Shown here piece by piece: positions 8,549-16,516 of a DNA stretch of 64,000 nucleotides (the first letter of the stretch is position 1; every line of letters starts with the position of its first letter). Origin of the DNA: Candidatus Hikarchaeia archaeon HikBin5 (GTDB lineage Archaea; Halobacteriota; Halobacteria; Halobacteriales; Hikarchaeaceae). The notes below the pieces were generated by a model. It was given only the letters and a program-made list of their open reading frames with translations, was not told the DNA's origin and searched no databases. A program made the position numbers and the translations under genes. Location: assembly GCA_009889625.1 (NCBI GenBank), contig WTZU01000001.1, positions 78,574 to 142,573 of the forward strand. The letters run 5' to 3'.

Positions 8549-9301
8549 ATGGAAACCCTCCCTCCCGATCACCCTAGATACATTTCACTTCTTATGAGGG
8601 ATCGCCTAATATCTGGAATTAAAGATGGGATCACGAGCCAGCATGGTTTGATAGCCCACGGACGTGGAGAATCCTTCGACTATCTTCTATCTGAAAAAAC
8701 ATTACCCAGTGCAAATAAAGCTGCAAAATCAGCAGCATCACATTTGGCATTGGCTAAAAATCCTGTTATAAGTGTAAATGGAAACACCGCCGCCTTGGTT
8801 CCTGCTGAGATCGTAGAGCTTTCCAAACTCACCGGTGCATCAATAGAGGTAAATCTTTTCCATAGAACTGAAAAAAGAATCAATAAAATTATATCTCATT
8901 TAAATTCTTATGGAGCAACCAATGTAAAAGGTATCTCTGCCACTTCCACGATACCTGGTATCTCCCACGAACGCGCGAAAGTCACCGAAAGTGGATTATA
9001 TTCGGCAGATGTTGTGATAGTTCCTCTTGAAGATGGGGATCGTGTAGGTGCATTCACCAGCATGGGGAAAATAGTAGTAGTTATTGATTTAAATCCCCTC
9101 TCTAGATCTTCTCAGCTCGCTACTGTGCCTATTGTTGATAATGTCTCTCGTGCCATCCCCAATATCATTCATCATTTTAAAAATATTTCCAATTTATCTC
9201 CCGAGGAGCTTCTAACCCTAACAACAACATTCAACCGAGACGCAACCCTCGAAGATGCAGAAAGAATAATCAGAAATGGTTTCCTCGATTTATATCAATA
9301 A
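8549..9301 (+). CDS. 4-phosphopantoate--beta-alanine ligase (phosphopantothenate synthetase)
   Basis: The protein is a 250-residue member of the archaeal DUF137/PPS family. It condenses 4-phosphopantoate with beta-alanine using ATP to give phosphopantothenate. Family landmarks are HPRYISLLMRDRL, GLIAHGRGESFDYLL, NPVISVNGNTAALVP, NLFHRTEKRI and VVVIDLNPLSRSSQLATVPIVDNVSRAIP. It lies 30 nt downstream of pantoate kinase, forming the two-gene archaeal CoA module found in many euryarchaea. Confidence 0.92.
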   Translation: METLPPDHPRYISLLMRDRLISGIKDGITSQHGLIAHGRGESFDYLLSEKTLPSANKAAKSAASHLALAKNPVISVNGNTAALVPAEIVELSKLTGASIEVNLFHRTEKRINKIISHLNSYGATNVKGISATSTIPGISHERAKVTESGLYSADVVIVPLEDGDRVGAFTSMGKIVVVIDLNPLSRSSQLATVPIVDNVSRAIPNIIHHFKNISNLSPEELLTLTTTFNRDATLEDAERIIRNGFLDLYQ

Positions 9302-9317
9302 ATCCCATTTAAATTCT

Positions 9318-9899
9318 TCATTTTCTAAATTCTGGGTCAAGTTGAATTTTTGAAGCTTGAGGTCCTTTTTGATCTTGATATTTTGACCCCCTGTCCTTCC
9401 CATATGGCTTCTCTGCAGGTGTTTTCAACTCAGTAAATATGACTTGGGAAATTCTCATTCCAGGAGTTAGGGCAACCGGGGCAGTACCTAGATTCGATAG
9501 CTCTAGAGTTATTTGACCTCTATATCCTGGATCAATGACTCCTGCAGTAGCATGTATCACCACTGCCAATCTCCCCAATGACGACCTTCCCTGCACATGA
9601 GCAATAAGATCTGAAGGAATCTCTACTCGCTCTTTGGTGGTTCCTAAAACAAAATCATTTGGGTGTAGTATGAATTCATCTCCTTCTTTTACAATCGTTT
9701 TCCGAACATATTTTGTAACCTCATCTTCCAAATTTGGATGAATGCATGGTATATTTGTCCGACGAAACTCTAGAAATTCTTCTCCCAATTTTAAATCCAC
9801 ACTTGCAGGTTGAATTTGAAGATCTGGATCATCAAATGGATCAATTACAATTTCTCCATCTTCTATCCTCTTTCTAATATCTATATCCGAGAGTATCAT
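9318..9899 (-). CDS. dcd: dCTP deaminase
   Basis: The enzyme deaminates dCTP to dUTP in pyrimidine deoxynucleotide synthesis. The 193-residue protein from ATG 9899 begins [15 protein letters not shown], the standard N-terminus. It carries the trimer active-site motifs [11 protein letters not shown] and [23 protein letters not shown] with the catalytic Glu. The track start at 9920 is a GTG that adds seven residues and would lie too close to the TATA box. Whether it also has dUTPase activity, as in some methanogen homologues, cannot be told by eye. It diverges from pth2. Confidence 0.93.
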   Translation of the reverse strand: MILSDIDIRKRIEDGEIVIDPFDDPDLQIQPASVDLKLGEEFLEFRRTNIPCIHPNLEDEVTKYVRKTIVKEGDEFILHPNDFVLGTTKERVEIPSDLIAHVQGRSSLGRLAVVIHATAGVIDPGYRGQITLELSNLGTAPVALTPGMRISQVIFTELKTPAEKPYGKDRGSKYQDQKGPQASKIQLDPEFRK

Positions 9900-9923
9900 T
9901 ACTCTGTATGTCTTCGCCACCTA

Positions 9924-9930
9924 GATAAAA
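9924..9930 (-). promoter_or_regulatory. Candidate TATA box for dcd
   Basis: On the minus strand TTTTATC lies 25-31 bp upstream of the ATG at 9899, indicating a leaderless dcd transcript and supporting the shorter start. Confidence 0.45.
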
Positions 9931-9954
9931 GTTCCCGCATGCAGCAGAATAGAC

Positions 9955-9964
9955 TTTTATTTAA
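9955..9964 (+). promoter_or_regulatory. Candidate TATA box for pth2-truD
   Basis: TTTTATTTAA lies 20-29 bp upstream of the ATG at 9984. It argues against the long ORF-track start at 9810, which would put 58 extra residues ahead of the conserved N-terminus and overlap dcd. Confidence 0.45.
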
Positions 9965-9983
9965 CTATCGCCTTAAACTATTC

Positions 9984-10322
9984 ATGAAGCAGGCCATTTT
10001 GGCACGTTCCGATCTAAATATGACTCCTGGAAAACTAGCGGCACAGGTAGCCCATGCATCCCTTTCCGCATATCTAAAAACAGATAGTAAAACACAGAAA
10101 ATTTGGAAAAATGATGGACAAACTAAGATCGTATTGAAAGTCCCCGACCAAGATCTTCTTTTCGAATTCAAAAAAATTGCAGAAAAACATGACATACCTG
10201 CTGCAATAATTAAAGATGCCGGAAGAACTCAATTGGAACCCGGGACCATCACCACCCTCGGAATTGGTCCTGCAGAAGATTCCCTCATAGATGACATAGT
10301 CTGTGATTTATCTCTTTACTAA
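9984..10322 (+). CDS. pth: Peptidyl-tRNA hydrolase, Pth2 family
   Basis: Pth2 recycles peptidyl-tRNA released from stalled ribosomes. The protein from ATG 9984 has 112 residues, the normal Pth2 length. It begins MKQAILARSDLNMTPGKLAAQVAHAS, the conserved start with the catalytic-site Lys and His, and ends with IIKDAGRTQLEPGTITTLGIGPAEDSLID. The gene ends in TAATG, overlapping the truD start, so the two are translationally coupled. Confidence 0.94.
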   Translation: MKQAILARSDLNMTPGKLAAQVAHASLSAYLKTDSKTQKIWKNDGQTKIVLKVPDQDLLFEFKKIAEKHDIPAAIIKDAGRTQLEPGTITTLGIGPAEDSLIDDIVCDLSLY

Positions 10323-11635
10323 TGCTCCCCTCTCTACCCGAAGAGCGTGTAATGGGAATAGACCATTTCATAAGTAATCATGAGGGCATTGGTGGCACCT
10401 TGCGTAATGAACCCGAAGATTTCAAAGTCCACGAAATTGAGAATCTAAACTATAAGCCACTCTCTGTAGATTCCTCAATATATCCTTATCTCATTTTCCG
10501 AGCCACTCTTTTAAATTGGGATACAAATTCTTTTTCCCGAGAATTATCTTCATGTCTATCTATCCCCCCGAATCATATCTCCTGGGCAGGAACAAAAGAT
10601 AAACGTGCACTTACTACTCAATTATTTTCTATAAAAAAACTTAGCAACGATGCCCTCCCTCCAATACCTGAAACTACCACACAACCGATCGGACGTATGG
10701 GGCGGAATCTGCTGTTTGGAGATCTAGTTGGAAACCATTTTGACATCACCGTTCGTGAACATACATCCACTGATAATATCTCTCCCATCTCCAACGAACT
10801 CCGCGATTTTGGAAATGGGGTATTGTCATTCCCTAATTACTTTGGTCATCAACGCTTCGGTTCTATTCGACCAATAACTCATATTGTGGGTCTCCAGATA
10901 GCCCAAGGAAATTGGAAAAAAGCACTTATGTCCTATTTGGGAAATCCACACCCTTCCGAACCTGTAGAAACACGAGAAGCCCGGAATTTGGTTCAATCAA
11001 CCCAAGATTGGGAGCTCGCCCTATCCACCTTCCCAAAGTGGTTATATTATGAACGTAATATGTTAAAATCTTTAATCGGCACCGGAGGGGCCACAGAGCT
11101 AGACTACCGAATTGCATTGGAAACTTTGCCTCGGAATTTACAATTGCTCTTGACCCACGCGGCCCAGTCTTACCTTTTCAATCGAATTTTAAGCTATAGG
11201 CTGGATCAGAAATTAACTTTTCATACTGCCATTGTGGGGGACACGGTTTGCTTTTCAGAAAAAATAAAAGGAGTGAATCTTCCCGTTATTAACAAATCCC
11301 AAGTTGCCACACCAAAAAATTTGAATTCCATCAATCGACACCTTTCTCAAAATAGGGCATTCATCGTAGCCCCTCTTATCGGGTCTCAAACCATATTGGC
11401 CGATGGTATCCCTGGAGAAATAGAACAAATGGTCCTCTCTGAAGTAGGACTCTCTACCTATAGTTTTGATCTACCCGGTCTATTCCGTTCCACTGGCACA
11501 CTACGGCCTATATTGGCCAAAACTAAACTAGAATTCCAAGAAGATCCTCTTACCTTTTCATTCGACCTCCCTCGTGGCAGCTATGCAACCATTTTCCTTC
11601 GAGAGTATCTGAAATCATTACCTTCTCAAATGTAA
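10322..11635 (+). CDS. truD: tRNA pseudouridine synthase TruD
   Basis: TruD makes pseudouridine 13 in tRNA. The catalytic Asp is in the family motif ISWAGTKDKRALTTQ (about residue 90). Other landmarks are GGTLRNEPEDFKVHEIE near the N-terminus, IGRMGRNLLFGDLVGNHFDITVRE and FPNYFGHQRFGSIRP. The C-terminal end LTFSFDLPRGSYATIFLREYLK is also conserved. At 437 residues it matches archaeal TruD proteins. The ATG overlaps the pth2 stop; the pth2-truD pairing is one I associate with haloarchaea. Confidence 0.93.
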   Translation: MLPSLPEERVMGIDHFISNHEGIGGTLRNEPEDFKVHEIENLNYKPLSVDSSIYPYLIFRATLLNWDTNSFSRELSSCLSIPPNHISWAGTKDKRALTTQLFSIKKLSNDALPPIPETTTQPIGRMGRNLLFGDLVGNHFDITVREHTSTDNISPISNELRDFGNGVLSFPNYFGHQRFGSIRPITHIVGLQIAQGNWKKALMSYLGNPHPSEPVETREARNLVQSTQDWELALSTFPKWLYYERNMLKSLIGTGGATELDYRIALETLPRNLQLLLTHAAQSYLFNRILSYRLDQKLTFHTAIVGDTVCFSEKIKGVNLPVINKSQVATPKNLNSINRHLSQNRAFIVAPLIGSQTILADGIPGEIEQMVLSEVGLSTYSFDLPGLFRSTGTLRPILAKTKLEFQEDPLTFSFDLPRGSYATIFLREYLKSLPSQM

Positions 11636-11637
11636 TC

Positions 11638-12720
11638 TCACTCCTTTTTGTACATAGTTAATCCAATTACTAATATTACAAACCCAGTGAGAATGATAAA
11701 TTGCATATATGGTTCACTCGATATGGCCTCAATAGAACTAATATCTGACCCATCTGAATTTCTTTCCGATGGAAGTTGTTTCTTTCCTCCTGTATTGTAT
11801 TCTTGATAAATTTCTTGTGATATTTTTTCAATCGCAAGAACTATTCTAGGTGCTGGCTGATTCAAATGTTCTACTTCTACTACAATAACTCGCCCATTCA
11901 TACTTGCGTTTGATTTTTGTATAATTTCATCATTCTTTATTCCTTCAACCTCATCAGAATTGATCATGATCCATTCCGGTTTTCCCTCTACTATCAATTC
12001 CTTATTGAGTTGTCTGTACCCTTCAATACCCATTAATTTGGCACTATTTTTTGCCCCTGCCATTTCAATCACTTCATCTATCAAAGTCCCATCTCCTGCA
12101 GTCCATCCATAAAACACGTATAGAATTGTAGGACTTTCTCCATTATGGGCTCCTTCGGAAATCCCCTCGCCGCGATAAATCCCATTCAAAGTTGATTCCA
12201 TCCATTCAATAACCTCTTCTGCACCTTCACATTCCCCTGATAAACGTCCAATTAATCTAGTCTCTTCAATTATATCTTCAATTGTACTGAGTTCTGAGGA
12301 ATAATATACAATTAAACCCGCTTCTCTAAGTTTTTCCACGGTTTTTTCAGGTATTATACTCGGGGCTAAAACTAGATCTGGCTCCAGCGAAACAACATTT
12401 TCTAAAATAATCTCGCCCTCCAGACTAGAGATCACCTCTTTTTCATCTGCTCCTTCTAGATACTCTGCATAGTGAGTAACCCCTATTATCTTCTCACTAC
12501 CTCCAATCTCCCACATAGTCTGGGAAGCACTCGGGGCGAGACTCACTATCCGTTGTGGCTCTTTCTCAATTTCAATCGTCAGGCCACTAGCATCTATTTC
12601 ACTCATTGGAAATTCACACGAATTTTGCATATTTCCTTGCCCATCCTCGATTCCTACTATCCCAATCACCGAACTAGATGCTATGATGATAATACAACAC
12701 AAGAAAGTCTTCCATTTCAT
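11638..12720 (-). CDS. Membrane-anchored ABC-type substrate-binding protein (BtuF/FepB-like)
   Basis: This is a periplasmic-binding fold of the cobalamin/iron-siderophore class: KEPQRIVSLAPSASQTMWEIGGSEKIIGVTHYAEY, then LEPDLVLAPSI and EVIEMAGAKNSAKL. The N-terminus has a hydrophobic signal segment (WKTFLCCIIIIASSSVIGIVG). The C-terminus has a single membrane helix followed by a basic tail (FIILTGFVILVIGLTMYKKE), so it is held on the outer face of the membrane. The track start at 12744 is TTG; ATG 12720 gives 360 residues and a better signal peptide. No ABC permease or ATPase lies next to it, so the transporter partner and substrate are unknown; cobalamin or ferric siderophore are the likely classes. 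Confidence 0.8.
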   Translation of the reverse strand: MKWKTFLCCIIIIASSSVIGIVGIEDGQGNMQNSCEFPMSEIDASGLTIEIEKEPQRIVSLAPSASQTMWEIGGSEKIIGVTHYAEYLEGADEKEVISSLEGEIILENVVSLEPDLVLAPSIIPEKTVEKLREAGLIVYYSSELSTIEDIIEETRLIGRLSGECEGAEEVIEWMESTLNGIYRGEGISEGAHNGESPTILYVFYGWTAGDGTLIDEVIEMAGAKNSAKLMGIEGYRQLNKELIVEGKPEWIMINSDEVEGIKNDEIIQKSNASMNGRVIVVEVEHLNQPAPRIVLAIEKISQEIYQEYNTGGKKQLPSERNSDGSDISSIEAISSEPYMQFIILTGFVILVIGLTMYKKE

Positions 12721-12762
12721 ATACTCATATTCGAATTTATGCAATAAAAATGTTATTAATAC

Positions 12763-12770
12763 AATTTATA
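12763..12770 (-). promoter_or_regulatory. Candidate TATA box for the substrate-binding protein
   Basis: TATAAATT on the minus strand would start transcription near 12742, leaving a leader of about 20 nt before ATG 12720. Confidence 0.4.
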
Positions 12771-12874
12771 TTGATCTAATTTTTTACCAACATTTTGTAC
12801 CAAAACCCCTCTCCACGAAGTAAACTATCATTTACAAAGTCTCTGCACTTAAAGATACATAATTTGCAGATTCA

Positions 12875-12882
12875 TTTAAAAG
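12875..12882 (+). promoter_or_regulatory. Candidate TATA box for rpl37ae-rpoP
   Basis: TTTAAAAG precedes the rpl37ae ATG by 38-45 bp, giving a predicted start near 12906 and a leader of about 14 nt. Confidence 0.45.
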
Positions 12883-12919
12883 GGTTTATGTCCAAGTCGC
12901 CGCTACAGATAATCTATCT

Positions 12920-13267
12920 ATGGTAAAAAAATCTGGTTCAGCTGGTAGATTTGGCGCTCGATATGGCCGCGTAGCCCGTCGCCGTGTCTCAGAAGTAGAA
13001 GCCTTAATGCGTGCCGATTACTCTTGTCCCAAATGCGGGGCATCCAAGTCTATCCGCCGTATAAGTACCGGGATTTGGGAGTGCAGAAGAAAAAACTGTG
13101 ATTATAAATTCGCAGGGGGAACATACCGTCCCATCACTCCTAGCGGCCTAGTCAGCAGTCGTTCTATAACTCGTTCTGAAACTTTACCATCTGAAGAATT
13201 ACTTGTTACTGCAGTTCCTTCCAATCTTGGAAACCCCGAATCCCTTTCAGAAGAGGTAGAAGAATAA
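12920..13267 (+). CDS. rpl37ae: Ribosomal protein L37Ae (eL43)
   Basis: This large-subunit ribosomal protein has a basic N-terminus ([23 protein letters not shown]) and a zinc ribbon [34 protein letters not shown]. Two features are odd. The second cysteine pair reads CRRKNC (C-x4-C), whereas the family normally has C-x2-C. The C-terminus also extends about 20-25 residues beyond haloarchaeal homologues as I recall them, ending in an acidic LSEEVEE. The gene overlaps rpoP by one base (TAATG), giving the expected rpl37ae-rpoP coupling. Confidence 0.9.
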   Translation: MVKKSGSAGRFGARYGRVARRRVSEVEALMRADYSCPKCGASKSIRRISTGIWECRRKNCDYKFAGGTYRPITPSGLVSSRSITRSETLPSEELLVTAVPSNLGNPESLSEEVEE

Positions 13268-13401
13268 TGCCATACAAATGCTCTCGCTGCAAGAGGGAGG
13301 TCGACTTAGAAGGCGTATTCGGAGTTAGATGCCCTTTCTGTGGGCATAGGGTTCTTCTCAAAGAACGTAGTCCTTTGATAAGGGAAATGCATATAAAATA
13401 A
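13267..13401 (+). CDS. rpoP: DNA-directed RNA polymerase subunit P (Rpo12)
   Basis: This 44-residue gene is below the ORF-track cutoff. It reads [22 protein letters not shown], then [23 protein letters not shown] CxxC...CPFCG zinc ribbon, the 44-residue length and the position directly after rpl37ae identify the archaeal homologue of eukaryotic Rpb12. The ATG overlaps the rpl37ae stop codon in TAATG. Confidence 0.95.
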   Translation: MPYKCSRCKREVDLEGVFGVRCPFCGHRVLLKERSPLIREMHIK

Positions 13402-13487
13402 ACCCAACAATAGCTTAACTTTCTTTTACAATTCTACTTACTATAGAAAACGTGGGTTTTTGAGTTCAGGACGTTTACCATACTCAA

Positions 13488-13835
13488 ATGTCAGAACAAC
13501 TTACACCCGAGGCCCGAGAAAAATTAGAAAATCTTCAGACATTTCAGTCCAAGGCCCAACAAGTAACTGTACAAAAACATCATACAGAAGCACAATTATC
13601 AGAAAACAAATCCGCCCTATCCATCCTCTCTAAAACCGAAAAAGATGCCATTTTATATCGGCACACAGGAAATCTGTTAATCGAAACGGATCATAAATCT
13701 GCAGAAACCGATCTTAACCAGCGCATTGAAGCACTTGAAGTTCGGTTGCAAACTTTAAATAAACAAAGCGAAAGAATACAAAAACAGTTCGAAACTTTAC
13801 AAAAAGAAATCCAAGAGCTACTAAATATTTCTTAA
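13488..13835 (+). CDS. pfdB: Prefoldin beta subunit
   Basis: Prefoldin beta delivers unfolded proteins to the thermosome, whose gene lies further along this window. The 115-residue protein consists of two long amphipathic coiled-coil helices (about 3-50 and 75-112) around a short hairpin region. It includes AREKLENLQTFQSKAQQVTVQKHHTEAQL and TEKDAILYRHTGNLLIETD, a family hallmark. It follows rpoP after 86 nt. In haloarchaea I expect a small KEOPS Pcc1 gene at this spot; none is present here. Confidence 0.9.
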   Translation: MSEQLTPEAREKLENLQTFQSKAQQVTVQKHHTEAQLSENKSALSILSKTEKDAILYRHTGNLLIETDHKSAETDLNQRIEALEVRLQTLNKQSERIQKQFETLQKEIQELLNIS

Positions 13836-13850
13836 TTCCCTAACTGATTT

Positions 13851-15785
13851 CTATGCTGCCGCAAACAAGAACATTAATATGCTTATTGATATAGTTGCAA
13901 TTATCATTGCAGCGGCAAGCGCACCGCCCATGGAAATCATGGCATTCGCATGACTCGCAAGTGTTTCTGTCATATCATTTCCAAACACGGTCAATGTTGT
14001 TTTTCTAGATGCCATTCCTGCTGCAATTGGTTCACAGTCTTCTTTTGCTTCTTTTATTAAATGTTGAATCTTGCGTATCAATTCATTATGGGGTATTTTT
14101 TGACCTACCTGATTCACAGCATCAATGGTATTTACAATATGTGTGTCTGTTGTGATTATTTCTATTCTATCTACCAATTCAATTTCTTCCAATATTCTGT
14201 CCCTTAACCCTGGCTCCATGTTATTCCCATCTATCTGGACATATGCCGTAGAATCTTCTTTCGTTCTGACCACTGCTACCCGTATGCCCAATGGACCCAT
14301 TCCATCGGTCAAATCCCATCCCGTTTTATCCCATGCGATTCCCAATTCAAATGGACTTTGACCCTGTTTAATTAATTCTCTACTTATCTCCTTGGCGGAT
14401 TCAAATAAATCAAATGACCTCTGACTACCCGGGGTTATATGTCCCATTTCCCCGTCCCTAGTTCCATTATTACAGTTATGCGCATCGATTAACATAACAT
14501 GTTTTAAACCCTGGCCTCTAGCCTCTGCCATCGCAGATAACCCAACCGCATAATCTATATCGTCCGCACATCCTGGTGAGTAAGTTACTATCAATATGGC
14601 ACTGTCTCCAAACATCTGCCCTATTATCTCAGCTTCACCCACTCTCTTTCTAATACTCTTAGTTGCAGTCTCACATAATTGAATATCCTCTGCCGTACGT
14701 TTTACTACTTCTAGTATTGATTCCACTTCTCGAGAAGTAGTCAGATTAAAATCATGACCTGCAGTTGCATGAGGTGTAAACGCCAATCCTTCCATGCCCT
14801 TCGCAAGACTTTCTGGAAGGTTTCCTCCTCCAATTGTCCCCATTGGCCCCGGATGGAGCATAGGCAATGAAAAACAAGCTTTTTGATTTCCTCCTCTATC
14901 CTGGTAAGACAATACTGTAATTGGAATCACTGCCGATTCACCTATATTTTCAAAGAAATCTTCTAAGCCTTTAGAATCCTCTGCAACATAGTCTATAAAT
15001 CCCCTTATAAAATCAAAACCAGAAATTCCCAATGTTTTGCGCCAAGGCCTATCTATTACTACTATCAATCCCCACACACTCAATGCATACAGTATACTCA
15101 TCCCAACAAGTATCAATATGTCTCCATGCACTCCTATTGATATTATTTCGGTAATGCCATCTTTTGGACCTCTTGCGTACGATTGGAAATATAATTTACC
15201 TGCCCCTGTCCCCTTGATTGGCACGTAGTTATAACCCGTTCCGATAACGAAGTCTAGGCTCTCTCTCTGTACTTGTGAAGCAGAATATATTACCGCAGCA
15301 GTAACGGTTTGGATACTCGCTGGTATACTGGCGACAAATGGATTTCTATGTGATATGGCCATCATAATTGCCAATCTAAACGCGAATATAATCGCAAGAG
15401 ATGTCAGCAGTACTAGATACACGAAACTCTCAATCTGAAATAATAGGTCAATGATATTTGCAAATAACAAACATATTATGACAATTATTTCACAAACAAG
15501 TGCTAGCAGAGAAGATCTATTGTATGTAATTTTCCCACCCAATAGCCGATCAATTGGAGGTGTGAGGAAACTAGCCAATACGGTGGGGACTCCTATGAAA
15601 GATATCCCCATGAACATCCCTTTCAGACTCGAAGAAAAAATAGACATATTTTCTCCCCCAATGCCAAATGCACTAACTCCTACGACTGCAGATAATGCCA
15701 ATGAGAAGAAAACACTAACTTGCCAGTTCGGAGATTTGAACACATATCTAGATAGGTCCGAAAGATTACGTTGAGATGTTGTCAT
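13851..15785 (-). CDS. DUF2070-family membrane protein
   Basis: This is a large archaeal protein of 644 residues with an N-terminal membrane domain of about six to seven helices (about residues 20-245). A long soluble domain follows (about 270-600), with MLHPGPMGTIGGGNLPESLAKGM, MLIDAHNCNNGTRDGEMGHITPG and a late DTHIVNTIDAVNQVGQKIP. One last helix ends the protein (ALAAAMIIATISISILMFLFAAA). This organisation and the HPGP/DAHN/DTH motifs are typical of DUF2070, an archaea-restricted family of unknown function; the His/Asp motifs suggest a hydrolase-like site. It is convergent with pfdB and follows the HNH-like gene on the minus strand. Confidence 0.85.
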   Translation of the reverse strand: MTTSQRNLSDLSRYVFKSPNWQVSVFFSLALSAVVGVSAFGIGGENMSIFSSSLKGMFMGISFIGVPTVLASFLTPPIDRLLGGKITYNRSSLLALVCEIIVIICLLFANIIDLLFQIESFVYLVLLTSLAIIFAFRLAIMMAISHRNPFVASIPASIQTVTAAVIYSASQVQRESLDFVIGTGYNYVPIKGTGAGKLYFQSYARGPKDGITEIISIGVHGDILILVGMSILYALSVWGLIVVIDRPWRKTLGISGFDFIRGFIDYVAEDSKGLEDFFENIGESAVIPITVLSYQDRGGNQKACFSLPMLHPGPMGTIGGGNLPESLAKGMEGLAFTPHATAGHDFNLTTSREVESILEVVKRTAEDIQLCETATKSIRKRVGEAEIIGQMFGDSAILIVTYSPGCADDIDYAVGLSAMAEARGQGLKHVMLIDAHNCNNGTRDGEMGHITPGSQRSFDLFESAKEISRELIKQGQSPFELGIAWDKTGWDLTDGMGPLGIRVAVVRTKEDSTAYVQIDGNNMEPGLRDRILEEIELVDRIEIITTDTHIVNTIDAVNQVGQKIPHNELIRKIQHLIKEAKEDCEPIAAGMASRKTTLTVFGNDMTETLASHANAMISMGGALAAAMIIATISISILMFLFAAA

Positions 15786-15824
15786 TTCCTAATTTCTCCA
15801 TTCCTCATCAAACATATATGTTTA

Positions 15825-16352
15825 CTAATTATTTTTGTATCTTTCTTTTGCAGACTCAAATTTTGTTTCTTTCATTTCTGCATTTTTTCTCTTCCATAGT
15901 AATTCTAATGCTTTTCTATCTGGGGCCGCATTTTCACTGATTATGGCCCCTGATTTATGGACTTTTGCATGACACCATCTACATAGCATAACTGTTATCT
16001 CATGACTTACTCTTCCCTTGCCCATCGCCGCTTTTCTATACGAAAGATGGTGTCTTTCCAATAACGGACGGCTACTATCATGTGCATTAATTTTCTCTTC
16101 CAACCCACAACGAGAGCATCTATTTTCCATCGACCTAAATCTGAAGTAAGGGCAATTTTCCCATCCCCATTTATCTTCTACTACGGGACAAATATATCTT
16201 CTACCTTCAAGCTCCATTTGAAATGCTTCTTCTACGTTACTGTTTTGTAATGCCAAACGACAAAAACCCTCTCCAGTAAGGTGATCGCATTTATCCACAT
16301 ATGCATAAGGATCTTCCACTCCCACTGGGGTTCCTTTTGGTGTCATTTTCAT
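15825..16352 (-). CDS. Uncharacterised HNH-like zinc protein
   Basis: The 175-residue protein opens MKMTPKGTPVGVEDPYAYVDKCDHLTGEGFC. It has several Cys/His clusters: an N-terminal Cys set, CSRCGLEE, then LLERHHLSYRK and LCRWCHAKVH, which together read as an HNH/zinc-finger motif. The first half (CPVVEDKWGWENCPYFRFR) resembles a small family I associate with haloarchaea, without a function. The HNH pattern suggests nucleic-acid binding or cleavage but the catalytic context is short. It lies 39 nt upstream of the DUF2070 gene on the same strand. It is unlikely to be a mobile endonuclease, because no intron or intein disrupts a neighbouring gene. Confidence 0.65.
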   Translation of the reverse strand: MKMTPKGTPVGVEDPYAYVDKCDHLTGEGFCRLALQNSNVEEAFQMELEGRRYICPVVEDKWGWENCPYFRFRSMENRCSRCGLEEKINAHDSSRPLLERHHLSYRKAAMGKGRVSHEITVMLCRWCHAKVHKSGAIISENAAPDRKALELLWKRKNAEMKETKFESAKERYKNN

Positions 16353-16468
16353 AACACAATACCATTTTTCTTAAACCAGCAAATTTTATTTTCCATCCCT
16401 CTTTGATCTCCTGTATTCATTGCACTTACGCAGCACTCCTTATTCATACTTTGGGTCGAATGGGGTAA

Positions 16469-16476
16469 TTTAAATA
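16469..16476 (+). promoter_or_regulatory. Candidate TATA box for the citramalate/isopropylmalate synthase
   Basis: TTTAAATA is centred about 45 bp before the ATG at 16517 and would start transcription near 16500. The rest of the ~160-bp gap (16353-16516) shows no gene. Confidence 0.45.
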
Positions 16477-16516
16477 CCTCCTCCGCCCGCTAAATAGTTA
16501 GGGAAAACCATGACCC

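Noticed and set aside
9810-9983. 58-residue N-terminal extension of pth2 in the ORF track
   Set aside because: It overlaps dcd, crosses the TATA box at 9955-9964 and adds residues ahead of the conserved MKQAILARSDL start.
12747-12796. Inverted repeat AAAATGTT...AACATTTT upstream of the substrate-binding protein
   Set aside because: The arms are AT-only except for one G/C pair, about 34 bp apart in AT-rich DNA; chance is a sufficient explanation.
15825-16352. Possible homing endonuclease because of the HNH motif
   Set aside because: No intron, intein or interrupted gene is nearby and the gene sits in an ordinary pair with DUF2070.
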